Source: an uncultured Veillonellaceae bacterium
Lineage (GTDB): Bacteria; Bacillota; Negativicutes; Selenomonadales; Selenomonadaceae
DNA: 64,000 nt
Assembly (NCBI GenBank): GCA_902785705.1
Contig: CACZZN010000001.1
Span: forward strand, 124,001-188,000
Direction: 5' to 3'
The notes below the pieces were generated by a model. It had not been told where the DNA came from, ran no database searches, and saw only the letters and a list, made by a program, of their open reading frames with translations. The translations under genes and the position numbers were made by a program. The number at the start of each line of letters is the position of its first letter. Positions within the stretch are counted from its first letter, which is position 1. Positions 36,020 through 45,613 of the stretch are shown one piece after another.

Positions 36020-37057
36020 TTATACCTTCCAATGATACTTCCGTATCACCTCGGAGATATTCGTATTCATATATTCCAAAAGCGACATCGCCTTCGAATA
36101 CTCCATGCGCGTCGGCCCCAGCACCGCCAGTGTCCCCAGAAGCTCCCCGTCCAGATGGTAGGTCGCTGTGATGATGCTGCAGTCCTGGATGCTGCTGTTC
36201 TCATTCTCGCGCCCGATGGTGACCTCAAGCCCGCGCCCCGTATGGGCGTGAAGGATATCCTTCACAAGTTCCTCTTCCTCCAGCACGAGCAGAAGATTTT
36301 TTACCTTCTCCACGTCGTGGAACTCCGGCTGCTCCAGCATCATCGTCGTACCGCCCAGATACAAGCGCTCCTTCTTGCTTGCGTCCAAAGCCCGTTGGAT
36401 GACCTCCAGCGCCGAAGCGTAAAGCCCGCTGTCCTGGATCTCATCCTCGATCATCTGCAGCGACGACTCCGAGATGGAGCGAATGGTCTTTCCCGCCAGT
36501 ACCCGGTTAATCACCCGCGCCATGCGCTGGAAATCCTCGAACTCCGCGCCGTCCGGCATCTCCAGGATCTTATTCTCCACGAAGCCCGCATCCGTCATGA
36601 GCACCGTAATCACCCGATGATCGTCCAGCGGCAGAAACTGCAGGCACCGGAACGCCGCCTGTGACACCTGCGGCGCCAGCACCAGCGACACATTCCGCGT
36701 CATTTTGGAAATCAGCCTTGCCGTTTCCTGGAACACCTCGTCAATGCGCTTGACACGCGCCTGATACCAGCGATCGATCAAAACTTTTTCTTCATCGCTC
36801 ACCGGCTTCGGGGGAATCAGCCCGTCCACATAGAAGCGATATCCCTTCGCTGACGGGACGCGCCCCGATGATGTATGGATATGCTCCAGATAACCGAGCA
36901 TCTCCAGATCCGCCATTTCATTGCGGATGGTCGCAGGACTCACGCCCAAATCGTGCTTCCTCGCAAGGGCTCTGGAGCCTACAGGTTCTGCCGATGCAAT
37001 ATAATCATCGATGACAGCCTGCAGCACCCGCCGCTTTCTTTCATCCAGCATCCGCAT
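36020..37057 (-). CDS. hrcA: Heat-inducible transcription repressor HrcA
   Basis: A 345-residue repressor that binds CIRCE. An N-terminal winged helix is present (MLDERKRRVLQAVIDDYI; DLGVSPATIRNEMADLEMLGYLEH in part). A HrcA-type sensor domain (about 110-330) follows, with SALEVIQRALDAS and TGRGLEVTIGREN. It is first in the operon and represses its own promoter; the perfect CIRCE lies 31 bases upstream. Confidence 0.96.
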   Translation of the reverse strand: MRMLDERKRRVLQAVIDDYIASAEPVGSRALARKHDLGVSPATIRNEMADLEMLGYLEHIHTSSGRVPSAKGYRFYVDGLIPPKPVSDEEKVLIDRWYQARVKRIDEVFQETARLISKMTRNVSLVLAPQVSQAAFRCLQFLPLDDHRVITVLMTDAGFVENKILEMPDGAEFEDFQRMARVINRVLAGKTIRSISESSLQMIEDEIQDSGLYASALEVIQRALDASKKERLYLGGTTMMLEQPEFHDVEKVKNLLLVLEEEELVKDILHAHTGRGLEVTIGRENENSSIQDCSIITATYHLDGELLGTLAVLGPTRMEYSKAMSLLEYMNTNISEVIRKYHWKV

Positions 37058-37087
37058 CCCCTCTTGACCGATTGGCTAGGATTGTTG

Positions 37088-37114
37088 TTAGCACTCAATG
37101 TAACCGAGTGCTAA
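37088..37114. promoter_or_regulatory. CIRCE operator
   Basis: TTAGCACTC-N9-GAGTGCTAA is a perfect match to the CIRCE element. It lies between the promoter and hrcA, so HrcA blocks the start of transcription until heat shock. Confidence 0.97.
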
Positions 37115-37126
37115 TCTCTATACATG

Positions 37127-37155
37127 ATAATACTCCCCATAAGGCAAAAAGTCAA
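37127..37155 (-). promoter_or_regulatory. Promoter of the hrcA-grpE-dnaK-dnaJ operon
   Basis: On the minus strand, TTGACT (37150-37155) and TATTAT (37127-37132) are 17 bases apart; CIRCE begins 12 bases downstream. Confidence 0.8.
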
Positions 37156-37274
37156 TAGCTCAAAACATAAAAAGTCAAAAAATCAAAAAGGAAGATCTGC
37201 TGCTCGCGAGAAAAATGTCCTTTGCGTCACATGATCCATGAGGAAATTTTCCCTCAAAAAATGTGCTTCCCCCC

Positions 37275-37303
37275 TTGCATTTTTCATGAAGTACATGTAT
37301 AAT
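37275..37303 (+). promoter_or_regulatory. Promoter of tRNA-Pro
   Basis: TTGCAT (37275-37280) and TATAAT (37298-37303) are 17 bases apart; the mature tRNA begins 12 bases after the -10 box. Confidence 0.75.
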
Positions 37304-37315
37304 GACATTTGTTGT

Positions 37316-37392
<77 letters not shown>

Positions 37393-37407
37393 TGTTTTTG
37401 AAATTCA

Positions 37408-37463
37408 AGAGGCTGTGAAGAAAATGACGAATCCATCGTCTGCGTCTTCACAGCCTCTATTTT
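37408..37463 (+). terminator. Terminator behind tRNA-Pro
   Basis: AGAGGCTGTGAAGA (37408-37421) pairs with TCTTCACAGCCTCT (37445-37458) and is followed by ATTTTTG. Confidence 0.85.
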
Positions 37464-37494
37464 TGTTTGCCATCTAGGGCCTATCCCCAGAAAA

Positions 37495-37529
37495 CCACTG
37501 CCGCGCAGGAGATTCCTGCGCGGCAGTGG
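37495..37529 (-). terminator. Terminator behind the OPT transporter gene
   Basis: CCACTGCCGCGCAGGA (37495-37510) pairs perfectly with TCCTGCGCGGCAGTGG (37514-37529) around a three-base loop; on the minus strand TTTTC follows. Confidence 0.8.
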
Positions 37530-37577
37530 AAAAATCTATTCCCTTTAGGAACTGTTCATAAATAAATTTTAGGGTCC

Positions 37578-39602
37578 TCAGTTGTTTTTATTTCCTAACA
37601 CCGTCTTGCCGAAGATTGCCAGCGTTGCAAGGAAGACGGCAAGGCCAAGCATTTCGGCCGTATCGGCAAACTCCTCGCCAACGAGCGCCAACGGGCTTTC
37701 GCTGCCGCCGCTTGTGACGGAGACGACGATGAGGGCGGCGATCGCAACACCAACCAGCGACTCGCCGACGATCAGGCCCGAAGCAAACAGCGTGCCACGG
37801 CGCATGCCGTTTTTCTGGCCGTCTTCCCCCTTCTCGCTTTTGAGCTTCTTATTGAGGAAATAGCCCATGATGGCGCCAATGACAAGCGGCGTCTGCAACG
37901 ATGGCGGCAGATAAATGCCCATGCCGACAGCGAGCGGTGGCAGGGAAAGATTGTCCGTATACCGCTTGAGCAGCTGGTTCACGATGACGAGCATCGCGCC
38001 GAGGCCCATGCCGAGGTAGATATACTCCCAAGCCAGCTGACTCGAAAAGATGCCCTGCGCAATCGTCGTCATGAGCGCAGCCTGCGGCGCGGCCAGTGCC
38101 TGGCTCGGATCCATATCCGGACGCGGCAGTGCACCGGGGAAGCCGTAGGCTTCATAGAGGAGATTCAGGACCGGAGCAATGGCGAAGGCACCGACCACGC
38201 AGCCGAGCAGCAGCGCCGCCTGCTGGCGCCATGGCGTTGCCCCGACCAGATAGCCGGTCTTGAGATCCTGCATGTTATCGTTTGAGATACAGGCGATCGC
38301 CATAATGATAGATGTCGTGAAGATAGCCGTAGCCGTGGCGAACTTCTCACCGCCCGGCAAATCAAAGATGCCAAAGGACGTACACAGCGCATACATCACG
38401 AGGGATGCCACGATGATGCCAAGGATACCGATACCGGAGATCGGACTTGACGATGTCCCCACCAAGCCGGCCATATAGGCGCAGGCAGCGGCCACGAAAA
38501 AGCCCATCAGCACGGCAACACCGACGCCGGTGATGACAAAGGTAAGATTCTGCGTCAGAGGCAGTCCCTCGGGGCTGACAAAGGCATAAAAGATAGCCAT
38601 CAGGCCGGCGACAGTCAGCGCGAACACCCAGCCAATGCTCTTGATGGACATGTCAACATCCATGCGGTGTCTGACCTGCTCCTCCTTCGGCATGCGCACC
38701 GAAGCGATGGATTCCTTGACCCCTTCGATGACCGGACGAGCCAGCATAACAAGCGTCCAGACCGCTGCCACCCCCATAGCGCCTGCACCGATCAGACGGA
38801 CGCGCTCCTGGTAGACCGCGCCGGCAAACTTCTGCATCGTCATGCCATCGGGCAGGGCGCCTGTCATCGTGTAGAACGGCACGAAGCCCGCCCAGGCAAT
38901 CAGGATACCGACGAGCATTGCCAGTCCCGAGGCAATGCCAACAAGATAACCTGCGCCGACGAGCGCCGTCGAGTAACCAAGCGGAAACTGCGTCATGCCA
39001 CGGCCTACCTGGAACCAGAGTGACAGTCCGCCGGAAAGGACCTGAAACCCGTTTGACAGCAGTGCGACGAGACCGGCCACGATACCGCCGGACATGATTT
39101 CCTTCAGGCCGCTGCCTTGCTTGGGAGCTGCGGCAGCATTGCTGCCGACCTTCAGGATCTCGGCAGCAGCCACACCTTCCGGATAGGCCAGATCACTGTG
39201 GACGACCATCGCGCGGCGCAGCGGAATCGTGAACAACACGCCCAAACAGCCACCGCAAGCCGATACCAGCAGCGTCTGCCAGAACGCAAAATCCTGCCAA
39301 TAGCCAATCATCAGCATGCCGGGAATGATGAAAATAATCGCCGATAAGGTTCCCGCCGCGGAAGCCTGCGTCTGTACCATGTTATTTTCGAGGATGTTGG
39401 AATCCTTTGCCATCTTGAGGACAGCCATCGAAATCACCGCGGCCGGGATAGCCGAGGAAAAGGTCAGGCCGACCTTGAGCCCCAGGTAAACGTTCGATGC
39501 TGTGAAAATAACCGTCAGGACAGCACCGAGCAGCATACCGCGGGCCGTAAGTTCCGGCAACTGTAAATCGTGCCGCATAAACTCATTGTCATCTTGTTTC
39601 AT
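37578..39602 (-). CDS. OPT-family oligopeptide transporter
   Basis: A 674-residue integral membrane protein with about 16 predicted membrane segments, belonging to the oligopeptide transporter (OPT) superfamily (proton-driven uptake of peptides or metal-ligand complexes). Family features include LTARGMLLGAVLTVIFTASNVYLGLKVGLTFSSAIPAAVIS in the N-terminus (given here in part) and LAYPEGVAAAEIL. The substrate is unknown. It lies 21 bases downstream of a sensor histidine kinase, in an operon with a two-component system that probably controls it. A strong terminator follows. Confidence 0.92.
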   Translation of the reverse strand: MKQDDNEFMRHDLQLPELTARGMLLGAVLTVIFTASNVYLGLKVGLTFSSAIPAAVISMAVLKMAKDSNILENNMVQTQASAAGTLSAIIFIIPGMLMIGYWQDFAFWQTLLVSACGGCLGVLFTIPLRRAMVVHSDLAYPEGVAAAEILKVGSNAAAAPKQGSGLKEIMSGGIVAGLVALLSNGFQVLSGGLSLWFQVGRGMTQFPLGYSTALVGAGYLVGIASGLAMLVGILIAWAGFVPFYTMTGALPDGMTMQKFAGAVYQERVRLIGAGAMGVAAVWTLVMLARPVIEGVKESIASVRMPKEEQVRHRMDVDMSIKSIGWVFALTVAGLMAIFYAFVSPEGLPLTQNLTFVITGVGVAVLMGFFVAAACAYMAGLVGTSSSPISGIGILGIIVASLVMYALCTSFGIFDLPGGEKFATATAIFTTSIIMAIACISNDNMQDLKTGYLVGATPWRQQAALLLGCVVGAFAIAPVLNLLYEAYGFPGALPRPDMDPSQALAAPQAALMTTIAQGIFSSQLAWEYIYLGMGLGAMLVIVNQLLKRYTDNLSLPPLAVGMGIYLPPSLQTPLVIGAIMGYFLNKKLKSEKGEDGQKNGMRRGTLFASGLIVGESLVGVAIAALIVVSVTSGGSESPLALVGEEFADTAEMLGLAVFLATLAIFGKTVLGNKNN

Positions 39603-39623
39603 CTTATGAATGCTCCTCTTTCT

Positions 39624-40919
39624 TTATTTGATTTTTGCCCGAAGCTCCACAAAGAACGTCGTCCCTTTGCCTTGCTCGCTTTCCACGGAAATCTCTCCCT
39701 TGTGGAGATTCACGATTTCCTGCGCAATGGCCAGCCCCAGACCGTTCCCCCCCATTTCGCGGGAACGCGCCTTGTCCACGCGGTAGAAGCGGTCAAAGAT
39801 CTTCTCCCGGTCCGCCTCGGAGATGCCGATTCCCGTGTCCTTGACGGCAAATCTCACCCGCCCGCGTTCCGCTTTCTCCATGCTGACCGTGACCTCGCCG
39901 CCCTCCGGCGTGTACTTCACCGCATTGTCCACGAGAATCAGGACCAGCTGCTTGATCTTCTGCTCATCTGCATGGATCATGGTCTTCTTCATATTCTTTT
40001 CGTGCAATGCAACCTTCTTCTTCTCCGCCAATGGCTGCATCATGCGGATATTCTGCTGCAGGAGCTCCGCAAGGTCGAATTTCTGCGGTTTGAGCTTCAA
40101 GGCCTTGTTGTCGCTGCGCGCTACTACCAGAAGATCGCCCACCAGTTTTGTCATTTTCTTGACTTCGTCCCGCACATCCTCGATGACCTGTTTCAGGAAC
40201 GGGGACTGGATGGACGGATCGTTCAGCAGAAGCTCTGCGGATGCCATGACGACCGCCAGCGGCGTCCGGAGTTCATGGGATGCATCCGCCGCAAACTGCC
40301 GCTGCTTCTCGTATGCCTCTTTCAGCGGCACAATCGCGCGCCCTGACATGAAATGCCCTGCCGCCGTAGCGATCACCATCGCAAGCAGCCCCAAAAAAAT
40401 CAATGCATACGTTGCCTTCTGCAAGCCGTTGTACAGCGCTGTGACATCTTTGCCCACGTAAACCTTCTGCGCAAAATCCCCGCGCGTCATTTGCCGCGAG
40501 GTCATCATGATACGCGTCGTGTGTCCTTTCTCGTCCGGCATGCCATAAACCGCAACCTCATCCTCCGGTACTTCCCATGAGGAAATCCTTTCCAAAATGA
40601 ACGGCTCGATCCGGAAGGATGCACGGGAGAAATTCAGCAGTCTGCCATTCTCGTCAAAAATATAGAAGAACAGCCTGTCATTAGAGCCCCGATAGACTTT
40701 CGTATCATCAAAAGGGATTTCCGGATGCTGGGTGAGATGGCTTTGAGCCTCCGCCACATTCGCGGCCGTATCCATGAGTTCCCGCGCCTGCTCGGAAGAA
40801 ATGGACCATTCCATCGTCCTGTGCACGACAAGGATCAGCACCACCAGAAACGCAAACATAATCAAGGAATAAAACAGCGTCAGCTGTCTGCGGCTGCGCC
40901 CAAAGACGCCATTTTCCAT
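39624..40919 (-). CDS. Two-component sensor histidine kinase
   Basis: A 431-residue membrane kinase. Two membrane segments (about 13-34 and 172-195) flank an extracytoplasmic sensor domain of about 135 residues. The phospho-acceptor His is in AADASHELRTPLAV (about 218). The ATPase domain has the N-box LVLILVDNAVKYTPEGG, G1 VKDTGIGISE and G2 GNGLGLAIAQEIV. The stimulus is unknown. It directly follows its response regulator (TAA then ATG) and precedes the OPT transporter. Confidence 0.94.
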   Translation of the reverse strand: MENGVFGRSRRQLTLFYSLIMFAFLVVLILVVHRTMEWSISSEQARELMDTAANVAEAQSHLTQHPEIPFDDTKVYRGSNDRLFFYIFDENGRLLNFSRASFRIEPFILERISSWEVPEDEVAVYGMPDEKGHTTRIMMTSRQMTRGDFAQKVYVGKDVTALYNGLQKATYALIFLGLLAMVIATAAGHFMSGRAIVPLKEAYEKQRQFAADASHELRTPLAVVMASAELLLNDPSIQSPFLKQVIEDVRDEVKKMTKLVGDLLVVARSDNKALKLKPQKFDLAELLQQNIRMMQPLAEKKKVALHEKNMKKTMIHADEQKIKQLVLILVDNAVKYTPEGGEVTVSMEKAERGRVRFAVKDTGIGISEADREKIFDRFYRVDKARSREMGGNGLGLAIAQEIVNLHKGEISVESEQGKGTTFFVELRAKIK

Positions 40920-41597
40920 TTACTCCCCAGCCTCCAGGCGATAGCCTACCCCGCGCACAGTCTTGATCACGGTCTGTCCTTCCCCGGTTTCCAGTTTCTT
41001 CCGCAAAATCTTCATGTAGGAATCAATGTTATTGGAGCTTACATCGCTTTCCATGCCCCAGATGCGATCCAAAAGTATATCGCGCGGCACCACGATGCCG
41101 ATATTCTGAGCCAACAGATCGAAGATCTGGAACTCGCGCGGTGAGAGCTGGATGACCTGATCCTTTTTTTTCAGGATCTTTGCTGTACGGTTCAGGGTAA
41201 ACTCCCCGACCTCCACAATATCCTGCTGAATCTTCTGTGTCGTGCGCCGTCCCAAGGCGCGCAGCCGTGCCAGAAGCTCCGCAAATTCAAAGGGCTTCAC
41301 AAGGTAATCATCCGCGCCCGCGTCCAATCCCGTCACGCGGTCTTCCACGGAGTCCCTTGCGGTCAGCATGAGGATGGCCCGTTCATAGCCGTCCTGACGG
41401 AGCCGAGCGCACGCATCCACGCCGCTCTCCCCCGGCATCATCCAGTCCAGGACCAGGATGTCGTATTCCGTGTAGTTCGCGTATTCATAGATATCCGAGC
41501 CGTTCGTGATCCACTCCACCGTGATATCATTCTGCTCCAGCATATATTTTATGAGCTTGCCAAGCCGCTTGTCATCTTCTGCCAAAAGTACCCGCAT
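40920..41597 (-). CDS. OmpR/PhoB-family response regulator
   Basis: A 225-residue DNA-binding regulator. The receiver domain has phospho-acceptor Asp51 in ILVLDWMMPGESG and Lys in YLVKPF. The C-terminal winged helix (about 130-225) has LSPREFQIFDLLAQNIG and SNNIDSYMKILRKKLE. It is the first gene of the operon with the sensor kinase and OPT transporter, which are its likely targets. Confidence 0.95.
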   Translation of the reverse strand: MRVLLAEDDKRLGKLIKYMLEQNDITVEWITNGSDIYEYANYTEYDILVLDWMMPGESGVDACARLRQDGYERAILMLTARDSVEDRVTGLDAGADDYLVKPFEFAELLARLRALGRRTTQKIQQDIVEVGEFTLNRTAKILKKKDQVIQLSPREFQIFDLLAQNIGIVVPRDILLDRIWGMESDVSSNNIDSYMKILRKKLETGEGQTVIKTVRGVGYRLEAGE

Positions 41598-41702
41598 AGT
41601 TTCATCCCTTTCATGGAAGCGTTAGTCCCGCCTTTGTATAGTATTACCCTTTCTTGAAAAATCTATGAAGAAACCGGAACCAGATAACATCTGATTCCGG
41701 CC

Positions 41703-41867
41703 TAGGGCGTGTTGATTAAATGAGCTTAGTCCAGATTTGCGGGGATTGGCTGTCCATGCAAGGCGACAAACCGCAGGCATAGTGGTGCTATGCTGAGGAT
41801 TTGTCAACGCAGCAAGGGCAGTCAAGACCCGTGAAGATGGGCTGAGCGAATGAATCAACACGCCCTA
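41703..41867. mobile_element. 165-bp MITE with 15-bp terminal inverted repeats and TA ends
   Basis: TAGGGCGTGTTGATT (41703-41717) and AATCAACACGCCCTA (41853-41867) are perfect inverted repeats with TA at both outer ends, as for IS630/Tc1-type elements. The interior is an imperfect palindrome with a central GCATAG/CTATGC pair (41778-41793 region). It has no coding capacity. It is inserted between the PFOR gene and the response regulator gene. The rest of this gap (41598-41702 and 41868-41884) holds no gene. Confidence 0.75.
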
Positions 41868-41884
41868 ATCTTCATCGAAACGGT

Positions 41885-44800
41885 TTATGCTTTTCCTGCC
41901 AGCTTCTTATAGCCCGCCAGACGCTCTTCCGCATCCTTCTGTGTCTTCGCGAAGAGCGCGTCAGCCGCCTCCGGGAAATTGCGCTTCAAGGAAGAATAAC
42001 GCACCTCGCCCTGCAGGAATTCCTGGAACTTGCTGAAATCAGGCTCCTTGGAATCAAGGGTGAACGGGTTCTTGTCCGTGCCGCGGAGCTCCGGGTTGTA
42101 GCGGTAATTCGCCCAGTAACCGCACTCGACGGCGAGCCTGCCCTCTTCCTGGCTCTTGCCCATGCCCTTGCGGATGCCGTGGTTGATGCACGGCGCATAG
42201 GCAATGATCAGGGACGGGCCGTGATAAGCCTCCGCCTCCGTAATGGCCTTCATGAGCTGGTTGTGATCCGCGCCCATGTCCACCTGTGCCACATAGACAT
42301 AGCCGTAGGACATGGCCATCATGCCGAGATCCTTCTTCTTCGTCTTCTTGCCCGTTGCCGCGAACTGCGCGATTGCCGCCGCAGGCGTGGACTTAGATGC
42401 CTGTCCGCCCGTGTTGGAGTAGACCTCCGTATCGAACACGAACACATTCACATCCTCGCCGGATGCCAGCACATGATCGACACCGCCGTAGCCGATATCA
42501 TAGGCCCAGCCGTCGCCGCCAAAGATCCACTGGGAACGCTTCACGAAATAGTCCCTGTTTTCATAGAGCTTGTTCAAAAGCTCATCCGAGCCCTTTTCTG
42601 CCGCCAGCAGCTCGGAAAGCTTCTCCGCACGCTCGCGTGTATTCTCGCTCACATTGAGATTGTCCTTCCAGTCTGCCAGCGCGGCGCGCAGAGCCTCCGA
42701 GCCCTTGCCCTGCTCCAGTGCGGATGCAGCGTCATCGGCAAGCGCCTCGCGCACCGCGCGCGTCCCGAGGAACATGCCCAGACCGAACTCCGCATTGTCC
42801 TCGAACAGGGAGTTCGCCCACGCGGGACCATGCCCCTTCACATTGACCGTGTATGGCATGGCAGGCGCGCTGCCGCCCCAGATGGAGGAGCATCCCGTGG
42901 CGTTCGCGATCATCATGCGGTCGCCGAAGAGCTGCGTAATGAGCTTTGCGTAAGGCGTTTCGCCGCATCCCGCGCAGGCGCCGGAGAACTCGAACAACGG
43001 CTGTTCGAACTGGCTGCCGAGCACCGTATTCTTCTTGGATGGGTTCTTTTTCGGGGCCACCTTCTTCGAATCGACGCCATAATCGAACCACGCCTGATTC
43101 GCGCGAAGCTGATCGTCCAGCGGCTTCATCTCCAAAGCCTGTTTCGGGCAGACCTGCGCGCAGTTGCCGCAGCCCAGGCAGTCCATCGTGGAAACCGCAA
43201 TCGTAAGATTCAGCTCGCCCTTCGTGATCTTCGAGGGAATGCTCGGCATGCCCTCCGGTGCCGCCGCCAGTTCCTCCTTCGTCGTGAGGACCGGACGGAT
43301 GGCCGCATGCGGGCACACAAAGGAGCACTGATTGCAGCCGATGCAGAGCTCCGGCTTCCAGGTCGGCACATTGATGGCCGTACCGCGCTTTTCATAGGCA
43401 CTGCCGCCCACTGGGAAGGTACCGTCCTCACGGCCCCGGAACGTACTGACAGGCAGAGCATCGCCCTCCTGACGGTTCATGACCTCCTGTACCTCGCTGA
43501 TGAATGCGGGTACATCGCGGTCCGCCGGCGCAGGATCCTTCGCATCCTTCCAATCGGCAGGCACCGCCACTTTATGCAGGGCATCAATGCCCTTGTCGAT
43601 GGCGCCGTGGTTCATTTCCACAATCTGCGGGCCCTTCTTGCCATAGGAAGTTACCACGGCATCCTTCAAGTACTTCACAGCCTCCTCGATGGGGATGATA
43701 TCCGCCAGCTTGAAGAAGGCCGACTGCATGACCATGTTGAAACGACCGCCGAGTCCCAGCCCGCGCGCAATTTCCACAGCGTTGACCGTATAGAAATTGA
43801 TATCGTTTTCTGCGATATAACGCTTCATATAGGGAGGCAAATGCTTCCCAAGCTCCTCATCCGACCATGTGGTGTTCAAAAGGAACGTACCGTTCGGCTT
43901 GAGCCCTGCCAGCAGATTGTACTGGGTCACGTAGGACTGCTGGGAGCAGGAGATGAAATCCGCTTTCGTGATGAGATACGGAGAGGAAATCGGCAGCTTG
44001 CCGAAGCGCAGATGGCTCATCGTGATGCCGCCCGACTTCTTGGAGTCATAGGCAAAATAGGCCTGCGCGTAGAGATCCGTATTGTCGCCGATGATCTTGA
44101 TGGCGCTCTTGTTCGCACCTACCGTGCCGTCCGAGCCAAGGCCCCAGAACTTGCAAGCCGTTGTCCCCTCGGGGGTCAGATCCACGTCCTCCGGATACTC
44201 CGCAAGGGAGGTGTTCGTCATGTCGTCCTCGATGGCCAGCGTAAAGCCGTGCTTCGGAGCATCCTTCTTAAGCTCCTCATAGACGGCCAGCATGTGATCC
44301 GGCGTCGTATCCTTGCCGCCAAGCCCGAAGCGTCCGCCGACGATGACAGGCTGCACGTCCGCATCGCTGTATGCCGCCTTGACATCGAGATAGAGGGGTT
44401 CGCCGATCGCGCCCGGTTCCTTCGTGCGATCCAGTACCGCGATCTTCTTGACCGTTTTCGGGATCGCCCGGAAGAAGTGCTTGACGGAGAAGGGACGATA
44501 GAGATGCACGGAAAGGACGCCGACTTTCTCGCCCTTCTTTGCAAGATACTCCGCAGCCTCCACGGCCGTCTGGCAGATGGAACCAATCGCAACGATCACG
44601 CGCTCCGCATCCGGTGCACCATAGTAATCGAACACATGATGCTCACGACCCGTGATCTTGGAAATCTCGGCCATCGCCTCCTCCACAAGATCCGGCAACT
44701 GCTCATAGTAAGTGTTGACGGACTCACGCGCCTGGAAATACACATCCGGATTCGTTGCCGTACCGCGGATGACCGGATGGTCCGGGCTCAGCGAACGACG

Positions 44801-45412
44801 GCGGAATGCATTGACGGCATCCATATCCACCAGCTTTGCAAGATCCGCATAATCCACAAGTTCGATTTTCTGAATCTCATGGGAGGTACGGAAACCATCA
44901 AAGAAATTGATGAAGGGCACACGTCCCTTGATCGCCACTAAATGCGCCACAGCGGAAAGGTCCATGACCTCCTGCACGCTGGCTTCCGCAAGCATCGCGC
45001 AGCCTGTCTGGCGCGCCGCCATGACATCCTGATGATCGCCAAAGATATTGAGCGTCGATGCAGCGAGAGCACGCGCACTCACATGGAAGACACCCGGCAG
45101 AAGCTCGCCCGCAATCTTGTAAAGGTTCGGGATCATCAGCAGGAAGCCCTGCGAAGCCGTATACGTCGTCGTCAACGCGCCTGCCTGCAACGAGCCATGC
45201 ACAGCGCCTGCAGCGCCGCCCTCGGACTGCAGCTCCACCAAGCGCACCTTCTGTCCGAAGATATTCTTTGCGCCCTTTGCTGCCATCTCATCCACATGCT
45301 CTGCCATCGGAGACGACGGGGTAATCGGGTAAATCGCCGCCACATCCGTAAACGCATACGAAACATAAGCAGCAGCCTGATTGCCGTCCATTGTCTTCAT
45401 TTTTTTGCTCAT
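41885..45412 (-). CDS. nifJ: Pyruvate:ferredoxin (flavodoxin) oxidoreductase
   Basis: A full-length, single-chain 1175-residue enzyme that converts pyruvate and CoA to acetyl-CoA, CO2 and reduced ferredoxin in anaerobes. The alpha-like domain starts MKTMDGNQAAAYVSYAF. A gamma-like domain lies near 430-620. Two 4Fe-4S motifs follow, CIGCNQCSFVCPHAA and CLGCGNCAQVCPKQA (about 690-765). The thiamine-diphosphate domain has FSGACAGCGETPYAKL, NATGCSSIWGG and GDGWAYDIGYGGVDHVLASG. The EYSNTGGQ-type loop reads TEVYSNTGGQASKSTP. It is the main pyruvate-oxidising step and is monocistronic. Confidence 0.96.
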   Translation of the reverse strand: MSKKMKTMDGNQAAAYVSYAFTDVAAIYPITPSSPMAEHVDEMAAKGAKNIFGQKVRLVELQSEGGAAGAVHGSLQAGALTTTYTASQGFLLMIPNLYKIAGELLPGVFHVSARALAASTLNIFGDHQDVMAARQTGCAMLAEASVQEVMDLSAVAHLVAIKGRVPFINFFDGFRTSHEIQKIELVDYADLAKLVDMDAVNAFRRRSLSPDHPVIRGTATNPDVYFQARESVNTYYEQLPDLVEEAMAEISKITGREHHVFDYYGAPDAERVIVAIGSICQTAVEAAEYLAKKGEKVGVLSVHLYRPFSVKHFFRAIPKTVKKIAVLDRTKEPGAIGEPLYLDVKAAYSDADVQPVIVGGRFGLGGKDTTPDHMLAVYEELKKDAPKHGFTLAIEDDMTNTSLAEYPEDVDLTPEGTTACKFWGLGSDGTVGANKSAIKIIGDNTDLYAQAYFAYDSKKSGGITMSHLRFGKLPISSPYLITKADFISCSQQSYVTQYNLLAGLKPNGTFLLNTTWSDEELGKHLPPYMKRYIAENDINFYTVNAVEIARGLGLGGRFNMVMQSAFFKLADIIPIEEAVKYLKDAVVTSYGKKGPQIVEMNHGAIDKGIDALHKVAVPADWKDAKDPAPADRDVPAFISEVQEVMNRQEGDALPVSTFRGREDGTFPVGGSAYEKRGTAINVPTWKPELCIGCNQCSFVCPHAAIRPVLTTKEELAAAPEGMPSIPSKITKGELNLTIAVSTMDCLGCGNCAQVCPKQALEMKPLDDQLRANQAWFDYGVDSKKVAPKKNPSKKNTVLGSQFEQPLFEFSGACAGCGETPYAKLITQLFGDRMMIANATGCSSIWGGSAPAMPYTVNVKGHGPAWANSLFEDNAEFGLGMFLGTRAVREALADDAASALEQGKGSEALRAALADWKDNLNVSENTRERAEKLSELLAAEKGSDELLNKLYENRDYFVKRSQWIFGGDGWAYDIGYGGVDHVLASGEDVNVFVFDTEVYSNTGGQASKSTPAAAIAQFAATGKKTKKKDLGMMAMSYGYVYVAQVDMGADHNQLMKAITEAEAYHGPSLIIAYAPCINHGIRKGMGKSQEEGRLAVECGYWANYRYNPELRGTDKNPFTLDSKEPDFSKFQEFLQGEVRYSSLKRNFPEAADALFAKTQKDAEERLAGYKKLAGKA

Positions 45413-45505
45413 AATTTTGTACTGCTCCCCTCTGAGAAAGATGACCTATGTGGCAGGCTTTCCAACATACCACAAATCTTCAAAATTGCTAACCGCAACG
45501 TATTC

Positions 45506-45534
45506 ATTATATATCCTTCAAATACATTTGTAAA
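45506..45534 (-). promoter_or_regulatory. Promoter of the PFOR gene
   Basis: On the minus strand, TTTACA (45529-45534) and TATAAT (45506-45511) are 17 bases apart, leaving an untranslated leader of about 85 bases. Confidence 0.75.
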
Positions 45535-45549
45535 TACGGAAAACACGCC

Positions 45550-45608
45550 AAAGCTACTGGACAGGTTCCGGACTTTCACCGGTTAGAAACGTGCACCGCC
45601 GGACGCAC
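45550..45608 (-). mobile_element. Truncated group IIC intron 5' fragment, copy 2
   Basis: On the minus strand it begins GTGCGTCCGGCGGTGCACG, then AACCGGTGAAAGTCCGGAACCTG. The order and motifs follow the 5' end of group IIC introns. Compared with copy 1 (13115-13164), the first stem changes GTGCG/CGCAC to GTGCG/TGCAC (a G-U pair) and the second changes CCGG/CCGG to TCGG/CTGA, keeping the pairing. It lies directly behind the terminator at 45614-45658. There is no reverse transcriptase. Confidence 0.65.
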
Positions 45609-45613
45609 CACCC

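Noticed and set aside
42179..44941. Plus-strand open frame of 920 codons inside the PFOR gene
   Set aside because: The minus-strand frame encodes a complete PFOR with all motifs; the plus frame has no recognisable domain.
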